Positions 35,514 to 47,010 of a stretch of DNA of 64,000 nt are shown here, piece after piece. The stretch comes from Daldinia sp. FL1419. Taxonomy: Eukaryota > Ascomycota > Sordariomycetes > Xylariales > Hypoxylaceae. Every line of letters starts with the position of its first letter. The first letter of the stretch is position 1. A model generated the notes under the pieces. That model searched no databases. It was not told the origin of the DNA and was given only the letters and a program-made list of their open reading frames with translations. The DNA lies in contig MU623490.1 of the NCBI GenBank assembly GCA_025201765.1, forward strand, positions 1 through 64,000, written 5' to 3'. Both the position numbers and the translations under genes were made by a program.

Positions 35514-36678
35514 GGTTACGGGTATTTGTCTAGCATAAACAATTTCCGAGAGTATTCAGCTTCCATGGGACAGAATCCTATAACATAACCTCCGAACAAA
35601 CAGTCTGAATCATCTAGATTTTCTAAGGGGGTACGTGACCTGGTCTAGCAGAAACAACGGTTGGTAGCGCCTGGAACACGATCGCAATCACCAAATTATA
35701 CAACCACGGGTAATAACAAATACTCTTAACTCGATCAATTCGCCAAAGAGAGGGATAAAAGGGCTGTGTAATAGTGTTTTGGCGAAAAAAAGAAGAAGGG
35801 GTCGTTTGCTCCAAGGAAGAAGAAAAAATGAAAGAAAATGAAGAGAGCGTCAAGTTAATATCCCTTTTTTTCCCCGGGAGTCGGCTGTATCTGCACCAGC
35901 AGGCGTCGCGAAGCTATCGGATTACTAGAATATGAAGATGTAGCGAAGGCAGTTGAAAAAGAAAAAAAGAAAAAGGAAGGACAATTGGGTCGGGTCGAAC
36001 TGGAGGAGAGGGGGGGGCCGCGTAAAGTCCGCAGTCGTCGCGAAGATAGATGATGCAGCGGACTGAGACTGAATTTGGAATACGAATTCTAAAAGGGAGC
36101 CGGCCTTTTGCACGGTCTTTGCATAAAGTTAGCGAAGATTGCGCATGTGAGGATATACATAGTATATGCAAGTTATAATTATAAAGCTTAATGCACACTA
36201 ACACCACTAACAGACCACCACCTAGCACCAAACACAGCTCAGAAAAGTTGGGGCTGATCCGATCCATGCTTAACAGCCTTCGCCCGAGTGAGGTACCCAA
36301 ATACCTAGGTATGTACCTAGCGCCGCGGCCCCCTCATACCTCCAGTAGGTAGGTACCAAGCCACTTGTGTCTTCCAGCCATAGCGCAAAAGTACGTCACG
36401 GTCAAACATTGCTTACGTGCATACCTTCAAAGGTAGTTATGTATACATAATAGCCACAAAACCACATTAGTGCCTCAAAAATGAGGTATAAAACCCAAAA
36501 CCATCAAAAAACCGAACCTCATTGGCCAATTTCGAAGAGCTATTATATCGTATGACCTCGAAGCTTCTGTCAAGCTAAACTTCCGCAAACTCGTACTTTT
36601 AAAATCAACTACCCACAGCAAAGCGAAAAACCACCCTACCGCGATACTATCGTCGATTACCATAAACGTACCTAAGCC
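35514..36678. other. Intergenic between divergent genes
   Basis: Between ERF2 (-) and the small mitochondrial protein (+). Includes aaatacctaggtatgtacctag-type motifs near 36298-36322. Only chance frames. Confidence 0.5.
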
Positions 36679-37380
36679 ATGGCTTCCATCATCGCTCGAC
36701 GAGCCCTCTCTCAAAGGGCCTTCTCTACCACCGCGCGCCGCTTCGCTGCCGACCCGGCTCTCAAGGAGGAGACGAAGCGCAACCCCGAACTTATGGTACG
36801 TCATACCCGGAAACTCAATGCCAAAGAGCCGTAGCAGATGTATACATAATGTTATATGGAATTGCCACCATCTACTACGCCCTGGACAAAACGAATATAT
36901 ACATATACCTATATTTCTTAGAAGAGGTACTAACCCTATTCTGTCTTATAGATTCTAGGAGGCGTGATGGTTCTAGCTCTAGGTGGTGCTGGTCTCTACT
37001 TCGGTACGCGCTTCCCTACCCTTCCCTAGTCGCGCATCGGAAGAAAAAAAAAAAAAAAAAAAGGTAAAAATCTAATACGCTTCCGTCAGGCCGCTCTCCC
37101 ACCCAAGCCACATCTGAGGCACCTGTAGGCTTAGCCAAGTCCGGTATGCCCTGGGAAACCGGCGCAACGGAGGGCAAGTACCGATACCACCCCGGTGGTG
37201 ACCCGTCCGCTGCCCCAAAGGACGCTCCCAGCGCCGTCAACGTCGTCGTCATCCCAGACGTCAACCTACCCAAAGTATGTCCTATTTATGTTATGCTTCG
37301 TGCGATTTAACATATGCGCTAACCAGTATGAACAGAGCCTTCACGACAAGTACAACAAATGGGGCAAAGACGGTTACTAA
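36679..37380 (+). CDS. Small mitochondrial single-pass membrane protein, unidentified
   Basis: Four exons (36679-36795, 36952-37003, 37090-37274, 37336-37380) give 132 residues. The N-terminus (about 1-24) is a clear mitochondrial presequence: Arg/Ser/Ala-rich with RALSQRAFSTTARRF. Residues 40-57 (ILGGVMVLALGGAGLYFG) form one membrane helix, and the tail has SAVNVVVIPDVNLP and ends LHDKYNKWGKDGY. The whole, short and conserved-looking with a charged aromatic C-terminus, resembles supernumerary inner-membrane proteins of the respiratory chain, but I cannot name it. I recall similar fungal proteins annotated only as hypothetical. Splice phases all agree. The exon 4 acceptor (aacag) has a ctaac branch 12 nt upstream; an in-frame alternative would add three residues. 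Confidence 0.72.
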
Positions 37381-37959
37381 ATTTGTTCTTCGGGAAGTCG
37401 TTGGATCCATCAGTTACTTAAGACTATAGGAGGGTAGTGTCATTTCTAGATTGACTGTACATAGTCTTAAATCAAGCATTAGGACAGCTATTCTTATTCT
37501 TATTCATCATACCAGTCACCAATCCGCCCGTCCGGCTGAAAGGGTAGATCCACGAATCCGTTTGGTTACTCGTAGTTCAATTCGATATATCTACCTAATG
37601 CTTCGCTACGTAAGGTAACTACTAGCTTAGTCTAGATCATTAAAAATACGACATTCCCCGACAATTAGACTTGGAATATCAACGAATGTGATAATAGTAA
37701 AAACCTACATCACTCCTACAAAACGAATAATCTTAGTCTCGTTAAAAGAGTTGTTGGATCTCCGAAACGGATATTTCTCTGGTCATTTCTCCATCGTAAT
37801 AAAGTCGTTGTTGAAGATGGAATGGTCTCCTGGCCTTCTTTCCGATATTTCTTTTTTTCCCAGGCATTTTAAGCGGCGTCAAGCCGGGCCAAATCTATAT
37901 ATGTATACGAAGTAAAAGAAGAGGTAGTTATATAGCAAGACGTACCTATTCATATAGGC
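37381..37959. other. Intergenic between convergent genes
   Basis: 3' regions of the small mitochondrial protein gene (+) and phosphoserine phosphatase gene (-). Nothing recognised. Confidence 0.5.
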
Positions 37960-39375
37960 TTACGCGATTAGCAGATCCACCTCTTGGCTGGTAAGTCCGA
38001 ATAGGTAAAGTAATTCGACTAAGCTCTCGCCGTTGAGACGAGCGTTGGCCTCTAGCTGGACCCTCGGTTTCGCGTTCCATGCCACGCCCAGGCCTGCTGT
38101 GTCGAGCATCAGCAAGTCATTAGCCCCATCACCGACCGCTACGACTTGCTCAAGCGCAACTCCTTCCTTCTTAGCAATCTCAAGGAGGAGTTCCTGCTTC
38201 CGTTCTCTGCCTACGATACGTCCCTTGACTTCGCCAGTCAGGCGCCCAGAGTCATCAATCACAACCTCATTTGCATGTGCATAGTCAATTCCAAGCTCGC
38301 CAGCCAGCCAAGAGGTTAATGGGATAAAACCACCAGATAGCACTGCAGTCTTAACACCCAATTTCTTAAGTGCTCCTAACAATTGGGGGACACCCTTCGT
38401 AACGTCTAGGACGGGGCGTAACTGCTCAAATATTGTGCCCGGAAGCCCCTTAAGTAAGGCAACTCGTTCCCGGAAAGCAGCATCGAATTCCAATTCCCCG
38501 TGCATGGCCCTGTTTGTGATGTCGGCAACTTTGGCGGCTAGGTCTGGAGGATTCGTAATGGTTGCGGCAAGTAGGTCAATGACCTCTTGCGTAATCAACG
38601 TACTGTCCATGTCGAAAACGACTAGACGCGGATATCGCCGCCAGAGGGTGTCGTGTTGCAAGATAACATCGACGTTCCATTCCCTCTCAAATCTGTAGAT
38701 GAGTTCATGCTTTCTTAGATCTGCTAAAGAAAGATAGGTCGGGCACGGTGCCGGAGACAAAGTCAATTCGACGACGAGAGGGTGATCTGGGTCATCGAGA
38801 CAACGATGAGACGACGTAGCCTCAGTAACACCTTGTGGTAGAGGGAAAGTCGACATCAAATGTAGAAAAGATGTAATGCATATAGGGGATATATAGGAGC
38901 CGTAAAGGTGATCGAGAGGCTCGGGTTCAGCAGCAGCCGGAGGTTCCAAAGGAAATGACTCAATGTTTGTGGTCGGTGCGAGGTTTGGGGGGATGTCGGA
39001 GTTGGACGAGGCAAGTCTTGGAGAAGGGACTGTCGTACGAGACGAGGCGGACTTGTAAATCAAAGTGGCAACAAGTCGATCTATTTTAGTGCCTCTGGGA
39101 GGAGCGCAGTTAGGATGGGTGAAATCGTGAGTAGCACCCTCAAGGATACGCGGTGGATCATCTTTAGAGGGTACACCGTTGAAAGGGCTAAAAGGCTTAG
39201 GAGGAGAGATTCTATGACTTTGCAAATCTTCAACAACAGTGTCTATACCGAAATGACTATCCAGATGCTTAGGAGGACGGTACTGCTGATGTTCTTTGAG
39301 ATAGGAACTAGTTCTCATAGAAGATAACTGAGGCCGGCCTGAAGTTGGCTTCGCAGGGCTATCGTCGGCAGCCAT
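37960..39375 (-). CDS. ser2: Phosphoserine phosphatase (SerB / SER2)
   Basis: Intronless, 471 residues. It hydrolyses O-phosphoserine, the last step of serine synthesis from 3-phosphoglycerate, in the cytosol. HAD motifs are complete: nucleophile DMDST (255-259), SGGF (347-350) and GDGAND (415-420); the cap helices carry the substrate-contact region HGELEFDAAFRERVALLKG. The phosphatase domain ends at the C-terminus as in bacterial SerB. Yeast Ser2 has 309 residues; here about 150 extra N-terminal residues are mostly disordered (Pro/Ser-rich), then an ACT-like regulatory-type segment may occupy about 160-235. A 7-bp satellite lies only about 40 bp upstream of the ATG, in the promoter or leader. 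Confidence 0.93.
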   Translation of the reverse strand: MAADDSPAKPTSGRPQLSSMRTSSYLKEHQQYRPPKHLDSHFGIDTVVEDLQSHRISPPKPFSPFNGVPSKDDPPRILEGATHDFTHPNCAPPRGTKIDRLVATLIYKSASSRTTVPSPRLASSNSDIPPNLAPTTNIESFPLEPPAAAEPEPLDHLYGSYISPICITSFLHLMSTFPLPQGVTEATSSHRCLDDPDHPLVVELTLSPAPCPTYLSLADLRKHELIYRFEREWNVDVILQHDTLWRRYPRLVVFDMDSTLITQEVIDLLAATITNPPDLAAKVADITNRAMHGELEFDAAFRERVALLKGLPGTIFEQLRPVLDVTKGVPQLLGALKKLGVKTAVLSGGFIPLTSWLAGELGIDYAHANEVVIDDSGRLTGEVKGRIVGRERKQELLLEIAKKEGVALEQVVAVGDGANDLLMLDTAGLGVAWNAKPRVQLEANARLNGESLVELLYLFGLTSQEVDLLIA

Positions 39376-39413
39376 GATGATGAATTATGCGGAGAAAATA
39401 CCAAGAGAGTAGA

Positions 39414-39530
39414 AAGAGGAGAGAGGAGAGAGGAGAGAGGAAAGAGGATAGAGGATAAAGAATAAAGAATAAAGAATAAAGAATAAAGAATAAAGAATAA
39501 AGAATAAAGAATAAAGAATAAAGAATAAAA
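39414..39530. repeat. Heptamer satellite changing from GAGAGGA to TAAAGAA
   Basis: About 16 head-to-tail 7-bp units in strict register. They run aagagga, three gagagga, aagagga, tagagga, then about ten taaagaa, ending in taaaata. The unit sequence changes stepwise while period is kept. It begins 38 bp upstream of the ser2 start codon. Confidence 0.9.
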
Positions 39531-40999
39531 TATAATTATCACTAGTTAATAAACGCACAATATCGTATAAGGAAGTTGAACTTGCACTTGGGGGATTCAG
39601 CGATGAAGTTCTCTCTATAGGATCAGGAATCGAGGCATCAGGGGGGCAATCTTGAAAAGTAAACAACCTCTTAGGCGAAAACAGTGGAATGATACCCAAC
39701 GTTTTTTTTTTTTGAGGCTCTAATATTTCTCGAGGATTGAAGTTCATAAATTGCGCGGGGTATTTTTTCCTCACCTGCGCCCGGCTGGCTGGGTCCAAAT
39801 CAAGTTTGTCATTGGTCAGTTAAACTTGAAGAAAAGGTGAGAGTACCTCGGCGCGCTCCGTGAGGTGCATATCATTGTACATACAGTTATACACATGATT
39901 GCGCGGTGCATAAAAGTAGTGCAATCTAAATCCACACTACGTAATAATATTCTAGTAGTATATAAGTGGTCTGTGCACTACCCCAGATTACATAGGTACG
40001 TAGGCACTTATCCCTTGCCTACCGACCTACTGTGGTGTATAGACCGGGAACTGAGGCAGACAACAGAAAAGACTTGTTAGAAGGGGAACCAATGTGCAGT
40101 GCGTTAATATATAAGCCCAACCCGTAAGCATTTCCGTACCTCCTTATAATACCCCAGATCTCTCAGGGTCTAGATTCAATCTCGCGTCGAGTCACCTACA
40201 TATGTATTACCTTCAAGGCCTGCAAGGTAAGTACCTACATGTAGGTACGAGATCCATATACGAAGGTACAATACATTTTCAAGCTAAACATTGGAACTGT
40301 ACCTAAGGTTAGAGTACCTGCCTTAGGTACGTATTAGTCCGTCAATTGCAAATAATCTCCGGCATTTTTAGGGGGGATGCTTGGAAGCTACGTAGTAAGC
40401 TACTGGCTACTAACTACTAAATAAGTAAAAGGAAGAAAGTGTCGTAAATTCTTGGTACGGCTATCGGCCCCGACGTCCCGTTCAAGCGGCTCTTTTCACC
40501 ATTGCAGCATTACAACATCATACCGAGACCCGACTTCTTCAACTTTCTTTTTTCTCACAGCTTCACCATATTATTTCTTTCGACCTTCCGACAACCGCTT
40601 ACCAATTCGCAATATCCCCTAACGATGATGACATTTCCCTCGTTTGGGAATTGGGTTTGTAAGGCGTCAGTAGCGGTAAGAATAGAACGGTCGGATTAGT
40701 TGAATTGTTCTCGTAATTACGCCGACCCATCCGTGTCAACCGGATTTTGACAAACCTCCAAAGGGTAAATGTCATCTGCTACATCGGAGCAAATTGATAT
40801 ACTGTTTCTGTCAGCACTCCATTTCGAGCAGACCCGCACACTGACTATTGCTTCATCGTAGCGTATTATACACTCGTGAGTAGCATGTTGATATAACGAA
40901 ACATCACGTAAGATGAGTGTATTTTGTGTAGAAGCAAGGGGGGAAAGCAGACGATGGTTTAAGAGTACGTTAAATAAGCAAGTGGTCATATCCATATAT

Positions 41000-41000
<1 letters not shown>

Positions 41001-41038
<38 letters not shown>
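41001..41038. repeat. Palindromic (TA)n microsatellite
   Basis: Some 17 TA units enclosed by ggta and tacc, so the tract is a perfect inverted repeat able to extrude a hairpin. Intergenic. Confidence 0.9.
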
Positions 41039-41040
<2 letters not shown>

Positions 41041-42198
41041 GTATACTTTGAGGCAAGAGTCAACGTTTGGGCCTTTTCGATCAATGATTGCGTGATCAAC
41101 GTACAACCTTCATAGTTACGGATATATAAACCTTCCATGGCCGCACCACAATCGACTCTGTCCAACGTCAATACCTAGGTTAATGCCATCGGACTCTTTA
41201 CTATCTGAGTGGGCTTGCTAAACAGGTTCCGAAGTCCCAGGCGAGCAAATCCGTGTCATCCATGCAAGGCAATGGCATCATTCCGTAGAGCCCTGGCAAA
41301 GAAACAAAGGTAACAACACAACAACACCAAAACCAGTGAAAAAAAAGAGTACCATGTACAACGGCTTTAGTCTAGGCCTAGATGAACATAGTAACTAGTA
41401 TAACAAGTCAACAAAGAGATGGAAGTCAAATCGAACCGGGCCAGAAGTATTAGAAACTCACCCGCGGCTTTTCCACCCGCATCAAAAATGAAATGGACCC
41501 GATATTCTACCAATCAATGGGTCGACTATGCCGTCGCGGACACACTAGCGCCGATGTCGTGATCGGTGTCCAAAATTTCTAACAACGCCTTGACTGACCC
41601 GACGCCCCCCCTTGGCTCCTTGGGGCTCCGGTCTGCCGCCCTCTGCACCTGTAAAATCCCATCTGAGCAGATCGCGCAATACCCCCAGCTCCAAATGCAA
41701 CGACTTTTACAACAAGTTGTGACATCCCGAGAACCGGATTAGTCATGTAGACAACGGGAGAAATGATACGCAAATATACTTAGCAACTGTTTTGACTAGC
41801 AGATACTTCGGGGAAATTATAGTATCCAGCAGTCCAGCAAGTCCAAGTCTTGTTGGGCTAGATAGGTAGGTAAGGTATGTAACTGCCTACTCGGTCTACA
41901 GGATAGTTTCTTCTAATTATTCCCTTTTATAACTCGAACAGCACCTCTAGAGCCTTTCCCCATAGTGATATCCTCTAATCCCTCCGTCTGCTCCATCTAG
42001 TACTCTGATCTTCTCCCATCATAACCTTCTCATTATCTTTAACTCTCAAAAACACTCTCTCGGTACCTCATAGCGACATAATTCATATAATTGCTTCGTC
42101 TTAGCTTCAATTCCTCTCCAACCCCTCGAGTATTTTCATACTTAACCCGGACCTACCTCCCTTAGTTAAGGAAATACTTTATAGCAACATAATCTAAG

Positions 42199-43167
42199 AT
42201 GGGGTCGTCATCGTATACCCAAGGGGCATCCCCTCGTATTTCGTCCAAAGACCTAGCGTCCACAACCGACCTAGAATCCGGATATGCTTCAGGTTCATCG
42301 TCCACAGCAGAGTCCACAAGCGAGCTGCCTCAAGTGACACTTACACCAATACACGTCAGACACCTCAACCAGCAACTAGAAAAGATGAGCTCCATGGATA
42401 GGCTTCGCTTCGTCAAGATCTTGTTCCCAAGCCTATACCAATCAACGGCATTCGGCCTTACTGGCCTAGTATCCACAGACATGCTGTCCAAGATTGAGAA
42501 GGAATCACCAGATTCTTCACCCGTTGACCTTATCTTCCTCGACACGTTATACCACTTCCAGGAGACGTACGATCTTGTAGAAAAGGTCAAGGAGAGATAC
42601 CCTAACGTCAAGATTCACACATTCAAGCCCCACGACGCCAACACCACCGCCGAATTCGAAGAGCGGTACGGCGAAAGGTTGTTCGAAACGGCGGCTGAAC
42701 TCTATGACTGGATTGCCAAGGTCGAACCCCAACAACGGGCTTACGCAGAACTTAACGTAGCCGCTGTCCTGACTGGCCGCCGACGCTCTCAGGGCGGCGA
42801 ACGTGATAAGATTGGTGTTATCGAAGTCGACGACGAGACCGGTATTGTCAAGATCAACCCCCTCGTGGACTGGTCCTTCACCCGAGTCAAGCAATACATC
42901 ACAGAGAACAACGTTCCGTACAACGTACTTCTGGACCGAGGATACAAGTCCGTCGGGGACTGGCACTCGACATCGCCCGTCTCCGCAGGAGAAGATGAGC
43001 GTGCAGGCAGGTGGAAGGGCCAGGCGAAGACGGAGTGCGGAATCCACAACAAGAAATCGCGTTACGCACAATACTTGCAAGAAATGCAACGGAAAGCCGA
43101 AGAAGAACGGCTCACCGCGGCCCTCAAAAATCTCGAGCGGGAACAGCAGACGGAAGCCACCGCATAA
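42199..43167 (+). CDS. met16: Phosphoadenosine phosphosulfate (PAPS) reductase
   Basis: Intronless, 322 residues, the usual size. It reduces PAPS to sulfite with thioredoxin in assimilatory sulfate reduction. Visible family marks: AFGLTGLVSTDML near 85-96, LIFLDTLYHFQETYDL, the LTGRRRSQGG segment (191-200) and the C-terminal ECGIH (279-283) with catalytic Cys280. The two Cys pairs of the iron-sulfur APS reductases are absent, so PAPS is the substrate. The first 45 residues are a Ser/Thr-rich extension. Sulfite made here feeds cysteine, used by ISD11-dependent cluster assembly encoded 5 kb away, but I read nothing into that proximity. I saw no convincing CYS3/MET4-type site upstream by eye. 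Confidence 0.95.
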   Translation: MGSSSYTQGASPRISSKDLASTTDLESGYASGSSSTAESTSELPQVTLTPIHVRHLNQQLEKMSSMDRLRFVKILFPSLYQSTAFGLTGLVSTDMLSKIEKESPDSSPVDLIFLDTLYHFQETYDLVEKVKERYPNVKIHTFKPHDANTTAEFEERYGERLFETAAELYDWIAKVEPQQRAYAELNVAAVLTGRRRSQGGERDKIGVIEVDDETGIVKINPLVDWSFTRVKQYITENNVPYNVLLDRGYKSVGDWHSTSPVSAGEDERAGRWKGQAKTECGIHNKKSRYAQYLQEMQRKAEEERLTAALKNLEREQQTEATA

Positions 43168-44210
43168 GAAGCCTAGGCATATATAAATCCAAAGGAGGAA
43201 CTTACTGCTATAACGCATAAAACGGCGCGAAGAGAATACATATTACGGCAGCTCGGGTTTGGAATGCATACAAACATATGGTCTCGGTGACCGAAGCCTT
43301 TGATAATGATTTAGAATGGGATTATTAATTACACTGCGACGGCGTTCGGGCGTACGCTGCTCCCGGGCAGGAAATTCTGGAAGCAAACAAAGCAAGGCAT
43401 ATCGAGAAGGATCGATTAGGCATCTAGCAACCTGTCTGCTAGCAAATAAGATAGCATCAAATAAGAGGACATCATGCATCACACCAAAAACTATGTAGTG
43501 CCTTGACTTGACGATGATGCTATATGTAACCTGGAATTATTGAAACAAGATACACACATATAGATAGTGTGCATATAGTGACAGTAAACCGACAGGGGAA
43601 AGAAGCAAAGAAGTTGACGTAGATAAGGGAACGATTGCGGATGGTTGTTGGGCACTCACATTTGCCTACCGAGCGCTTGGCACCAAACAGGAATGGCCGG
43701 ATCGGGATCAGCCTCCGGATCAGATATCGGTGCGGGGGAAGCACGCATCGCACCTTGGACTTACCACACCAGGCTTTTATAACCCCTGGCACAGGTCGAG
43801 ACTAACGTCATTACAGAATGTACAAGGTATGTATCATAGTATATCGGTATACATACCTATACATACCTACCTATCTGTCCAGGTTTTGCTACTCATCTAA
43901 GGTAGGTATCTATAAATTATCCCTGGGTGTTTATATCAAGTTCAGCGTGGATTTCTTATTTCTAATAAGTCTCCGTGGCTTTGGCTCACGAACCCCCCCC
44001 TCCACAAAAAAACAAAAAAACAAAAAAAACAAAAAAAACCCCCCAAGCCAGAAATAGTAACCATACGGAAATATCTTCTCATGCTTAGTCCAATTCTTCA
44101 CCCCCTTTAGATATACAAGGCTACTTTACACTATTTTCAAGTATAACCAGGAAACGAAATATACCTCATCCCCATTGAGAGACTACTCAAGAATAACATT
44201 CCAGAGGAAA
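43168..44210. other. Intergenic between convergent genes
   Basis: Holds a C-run followed by repeated caaaaaaa units (43996-44046). Short chance frames only. Confidence 0.5.
43996..44046. repeat. Poly-C / (CAAAAAAA)n low-complexity tract
   Basis: Eight C's, then four units of C plus seven or eight A's, closing with another C run. Confidence 0.85.
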
Positions 44211-46384
44211 TCAAGGCTCTTTTGTATCAGGAGCGGGTGTCGCCTCCTTTGATCCGCCTTGCCGATTCAAGGCTGCCTCCAAGCCGCTAAATAAATCAGG
44301 GCTCTCTGGTTCATTTTCCTCCGCTTTTTCCGCCGGGGCGCCTTCAAGTTTAGTATCAATAGGATTAGAGGGCGGTAAATCATTGACAGGTGCCGGAACA
44401 GGAACAGGAACAGGAACAGGAACGGGATCGGGGGCGGGATCGGGGGCAGGACCAGGAGCCACTTCCAAAACTACTTCCGGGGCGGCTTCCGGAGCTGCTT
44501 TCAGAACTGGCGGGTCTTGATCTGTGACCACGGTCATAATCGTTTCGGAAATAATCGCCTCAGGAGGTTGTTCGGTACCTGTGGTCTCTGGCGCTGCTGT
44601 AAGCGGAGATGAGGAATTTATAGGAACATTTTCACTTTGCACAGGATCTAAAACTGGTAACGGATTAAATGGCGAAGCATCCGCAGCTGGCTGTTGTACC
44701 TCTTCCTCGACTGCTGGCGGCACAAGGGTTTCCATGGGTTCTTGATGGGGACTATCCGTCATCTCTATATCTCCATCAGGTTTTGGTGCAATTAGCTCCT
44801 TTTCCTGTGGAGCGGGTTCAGTAGGGCTGGTTAATGTTGGAACGGGATCCAACGGTGTGTCCAACGGCTTGGTATCAGCTGTACCAGTAACATCGACGAT
44901 TTCTCCGATCACTGGGAGCTTTGGCGACAAGTCGGTTGGTGACGTTGCAGTTACAACATTTTTTAGCGGACTTCCTTCGAATTGCGCCGGGGCATGCTGT
45001 AGAAGAGGCTGTGACAGGATTGAATTAGGATTAGGAAGCGAAGGACCCTCCGTTGGCGGCGGCGCAACACCGGTTGGTGACTCCAACAGTGTCGCACCGG
45101 TGGATGGTTCGGCCTGAGTAACCACCGGAGGGGCTTCCACGATATTATCAGGCTTTGTTTCGCTTTCGGCTCGGAATCCCGGTCCGTTCTCGCCATCAGG
45201 CATCTCACTATCCTCTTCATCACCGTCGTCACCATCCTCCCCGTCTTCGCCGTCCTCTTCTCCATCGTCTCCATCGTCGTCGTCGGCCATTTCACTATCC
45301 TGGTTCTTATTTTCTGATTGGCCGTCTCGTTTGATATTCTGACAATAATTAGCACGTGGCAACATAACTAACTGAGGACAACTTACATCAGTTTCTGGAA
45401 CGTTTAATTTAGGACCACCTGTAGCAGAACCCGCACCTGGATTAGCTATCTCGGCACGTGTGTGTGCCGGTAAAGGCAGCTTCTTCTTCCGTCCTCGGCC
45501 AGGTCCCTTAGGCTTCCTCTTTGGTGGTGGCGGCCGTCTTCGGGCCGGAGTCGCAGCAACTGATGCGTCTCCATTTGTGGCAGGAACAGGCGCAGGAACT
45601 ACCGTGGTTGATATGATTTCTCCGTCTACCGTTTGTCCTTCATTCAATGTAATCTCTTGAGTATAAGGATTTCCTGCTGCGTCAATACGGCGGACGGTAG
45701 CTTTTATTATGGTCGGACCGGACGATAGGCCAGCCGGAAGACTAGAAGATAAAGTGATCACTCCTTTCCTCCTTTTAGCCAGATGGGATACGGTGGGTCC
45801 TTCGGCATTCCGGGCGACCTGCTTCCAAACCTTGACTTGGTAACCTTTAATACTTGGGTCTTCCTCCTTCTTCTCCGGTTTCTCTGTCAGGGTAGCATCT
45901 GCATCAACCTCCTCTTCTTCTGCTGGCGCTGGTCGCTTGTACAGCCTACCCGAACGAGCCGCCCTTAGCAACTCCTGAGTATGTGCGGGCAAGAGTTGCG
46001 AATCCTTGGGCATGCCATGTGGAAGTTCGATTGCCCATATGTCGTTCTTCTGAGTCGTTTCTGTGGGTGGAGGTGGCACAATCTTGACCCATTCTTGGCG
46101 CCATTGTCTTACGGGCAAACCTGTTATAGTAAAATTAGCTGTTGTCCTCATGCGACGTGCGACATGCGATATAACATGGAAATCTGAAAAAACCTAGAGC
46201 CAAAACCCATACCTTCAAAATCATCATGTTCAACATAACCGCTACGATTCCCGCGTCGCGTTTGGGTATTGGGGCGAAACTGCAATTAGACGTATTAGTA
46301 GCTAAACTGAGCAAGGGTTTGACTTGAAGGGTAGGTAAGAATATATAAGGGTAGAAACGGGATGAATCGTACATTAGGAGCCAT
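44211..46384 (-). CDS. Nuclear AT-hook-like protein, unidentified
   Basis: Four exons on the minus strand (46384-46373, 46279-46213, 46120-45387, 45338-44211) give 646 residues. Exon 1 is 12 nt and encodes only MAPN; its acceptance rests on the phase and on FRPNTQTRRGN...HDDFEGLPVRQWRQEW reading smoothly across both junctions. Conserved-looking parts are RQWRQEWV, ELLRAARSGRLYKRPAP, GYQVKVWKQV and PTIIKATVRRIDAAGNPYTQEI, followed by a basic KRKPKGPGRGRKKK stretch with an AT-hook-like GRGRKKK core and nuclear-localisation character. The C-terminal half is disordered: an Asp/Glu block and Pro-Val/Pro-Ala repeats from a microsatellite. I recognise it as a conserved filamentous-fungal protein but not its function; DNA or chromatin binding is inference from the basic motif. 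Confidence 0.75.
44388..44456. repeat. Coding GGAACA/GGATCG hexamer repeat
   Basis: Imperfect hexamers; on the coding strand they give the Pro-Val and Pro-Ala-Pro-Asp run near the C-terminus of the AT-hook-like protein. Confidence 0.85.
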
Positions 46385-46973
46385 TGAAAGCCATAAAGAA
46401 GGCTCCAGCTACGCGCGATTCAAGGCAGGTTTCGGCCTTTTCCGAATAAATCAGAGGTTTCAATAGCTCGAAGGGTATCTCTCTCGTATATTTGGTATCT
46501 TTAGTATCTCTTAATAAATTCGTATAAAGAGCGATTGGCGAGCCAGTAGTAGTAGCGGATGATGCAAAAGTTATGGGGGACCTATCCAAGAGAGTTTGGC
46601 TTGCATGCGACGGAGAACAGAAATGGCTACGCCGTTGCGCAGGTGAGAGTTTAGGAACGCGACAACAAATAGCTTTTGACTAAGCAGTATTATATAATCC
46701 CGCATGAATCTAAGCGCCCTTACGTACTAACTAACTAGTGTATGTGGTTTTATGGTATCCACTCAGAGCCCACTTAACTCCCCCTTCCAATGGAGTTCAT
46801 TTCTAGCATGCACTATGTAGCGAGAGATGCACCTACCCTAGATGGTTTATAAGTAGGTATAGCTCCAACACCTAATTCGGCAGAATTTGCTCCAGCTAAT
46901 AAGCTTGTTTTTGGAGCGAAACTTTCAACCGGTTCGAGGCGAATTCCTGAATTAGGAATTCCCAAACACTGTC
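46385..46973. other. Intergenic, upstream of the AT-hook-like gene and of tRNA-Phe
   Basis: Promoter region of the minus-strand gene. No other feature recognised. Confidence 0.5.
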
Positions 46974-46978
46974 GCGGG

Positions 46979-47010
<32 letters not shown>

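Larger units (their letters stand above)
39376..42198. other. Intergenic between divergent genes, 2.8 kb
   Basis: Between ser2 (-) and the PAPS reductase gene (+). Contains the 7-bp satellite (39414-39530), a palindromic (TA)n tract (41001-41038), many gtaggta motifs near 40200-40330, and a possible orphan first exon near 40625 that I do not call as a gene. Pyrimidine-rich leader of PAPS reductase from about 41990. Confidence 0.5.

Noticed and set aside
39315..39798. Minus-strand frames with FILYSLF repeats upstream of ser2
   Set aside because: They are read-through of the 7-bp satellite (period 7 gives a 7-residue repeat), not a coding gene.
40502..40850. Possible first exon starting at the ATG pair near 40625 with a gtaaga donor
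   Set aside because: Pyrimidine-rich leader and donor look plausible, but no convincing second exon or known protein; not called.
42547..43218. 223-codon frame antisense to PAPS reductase
   Set aside because: Shadow of a GC-biased conserved gene on the other strand.
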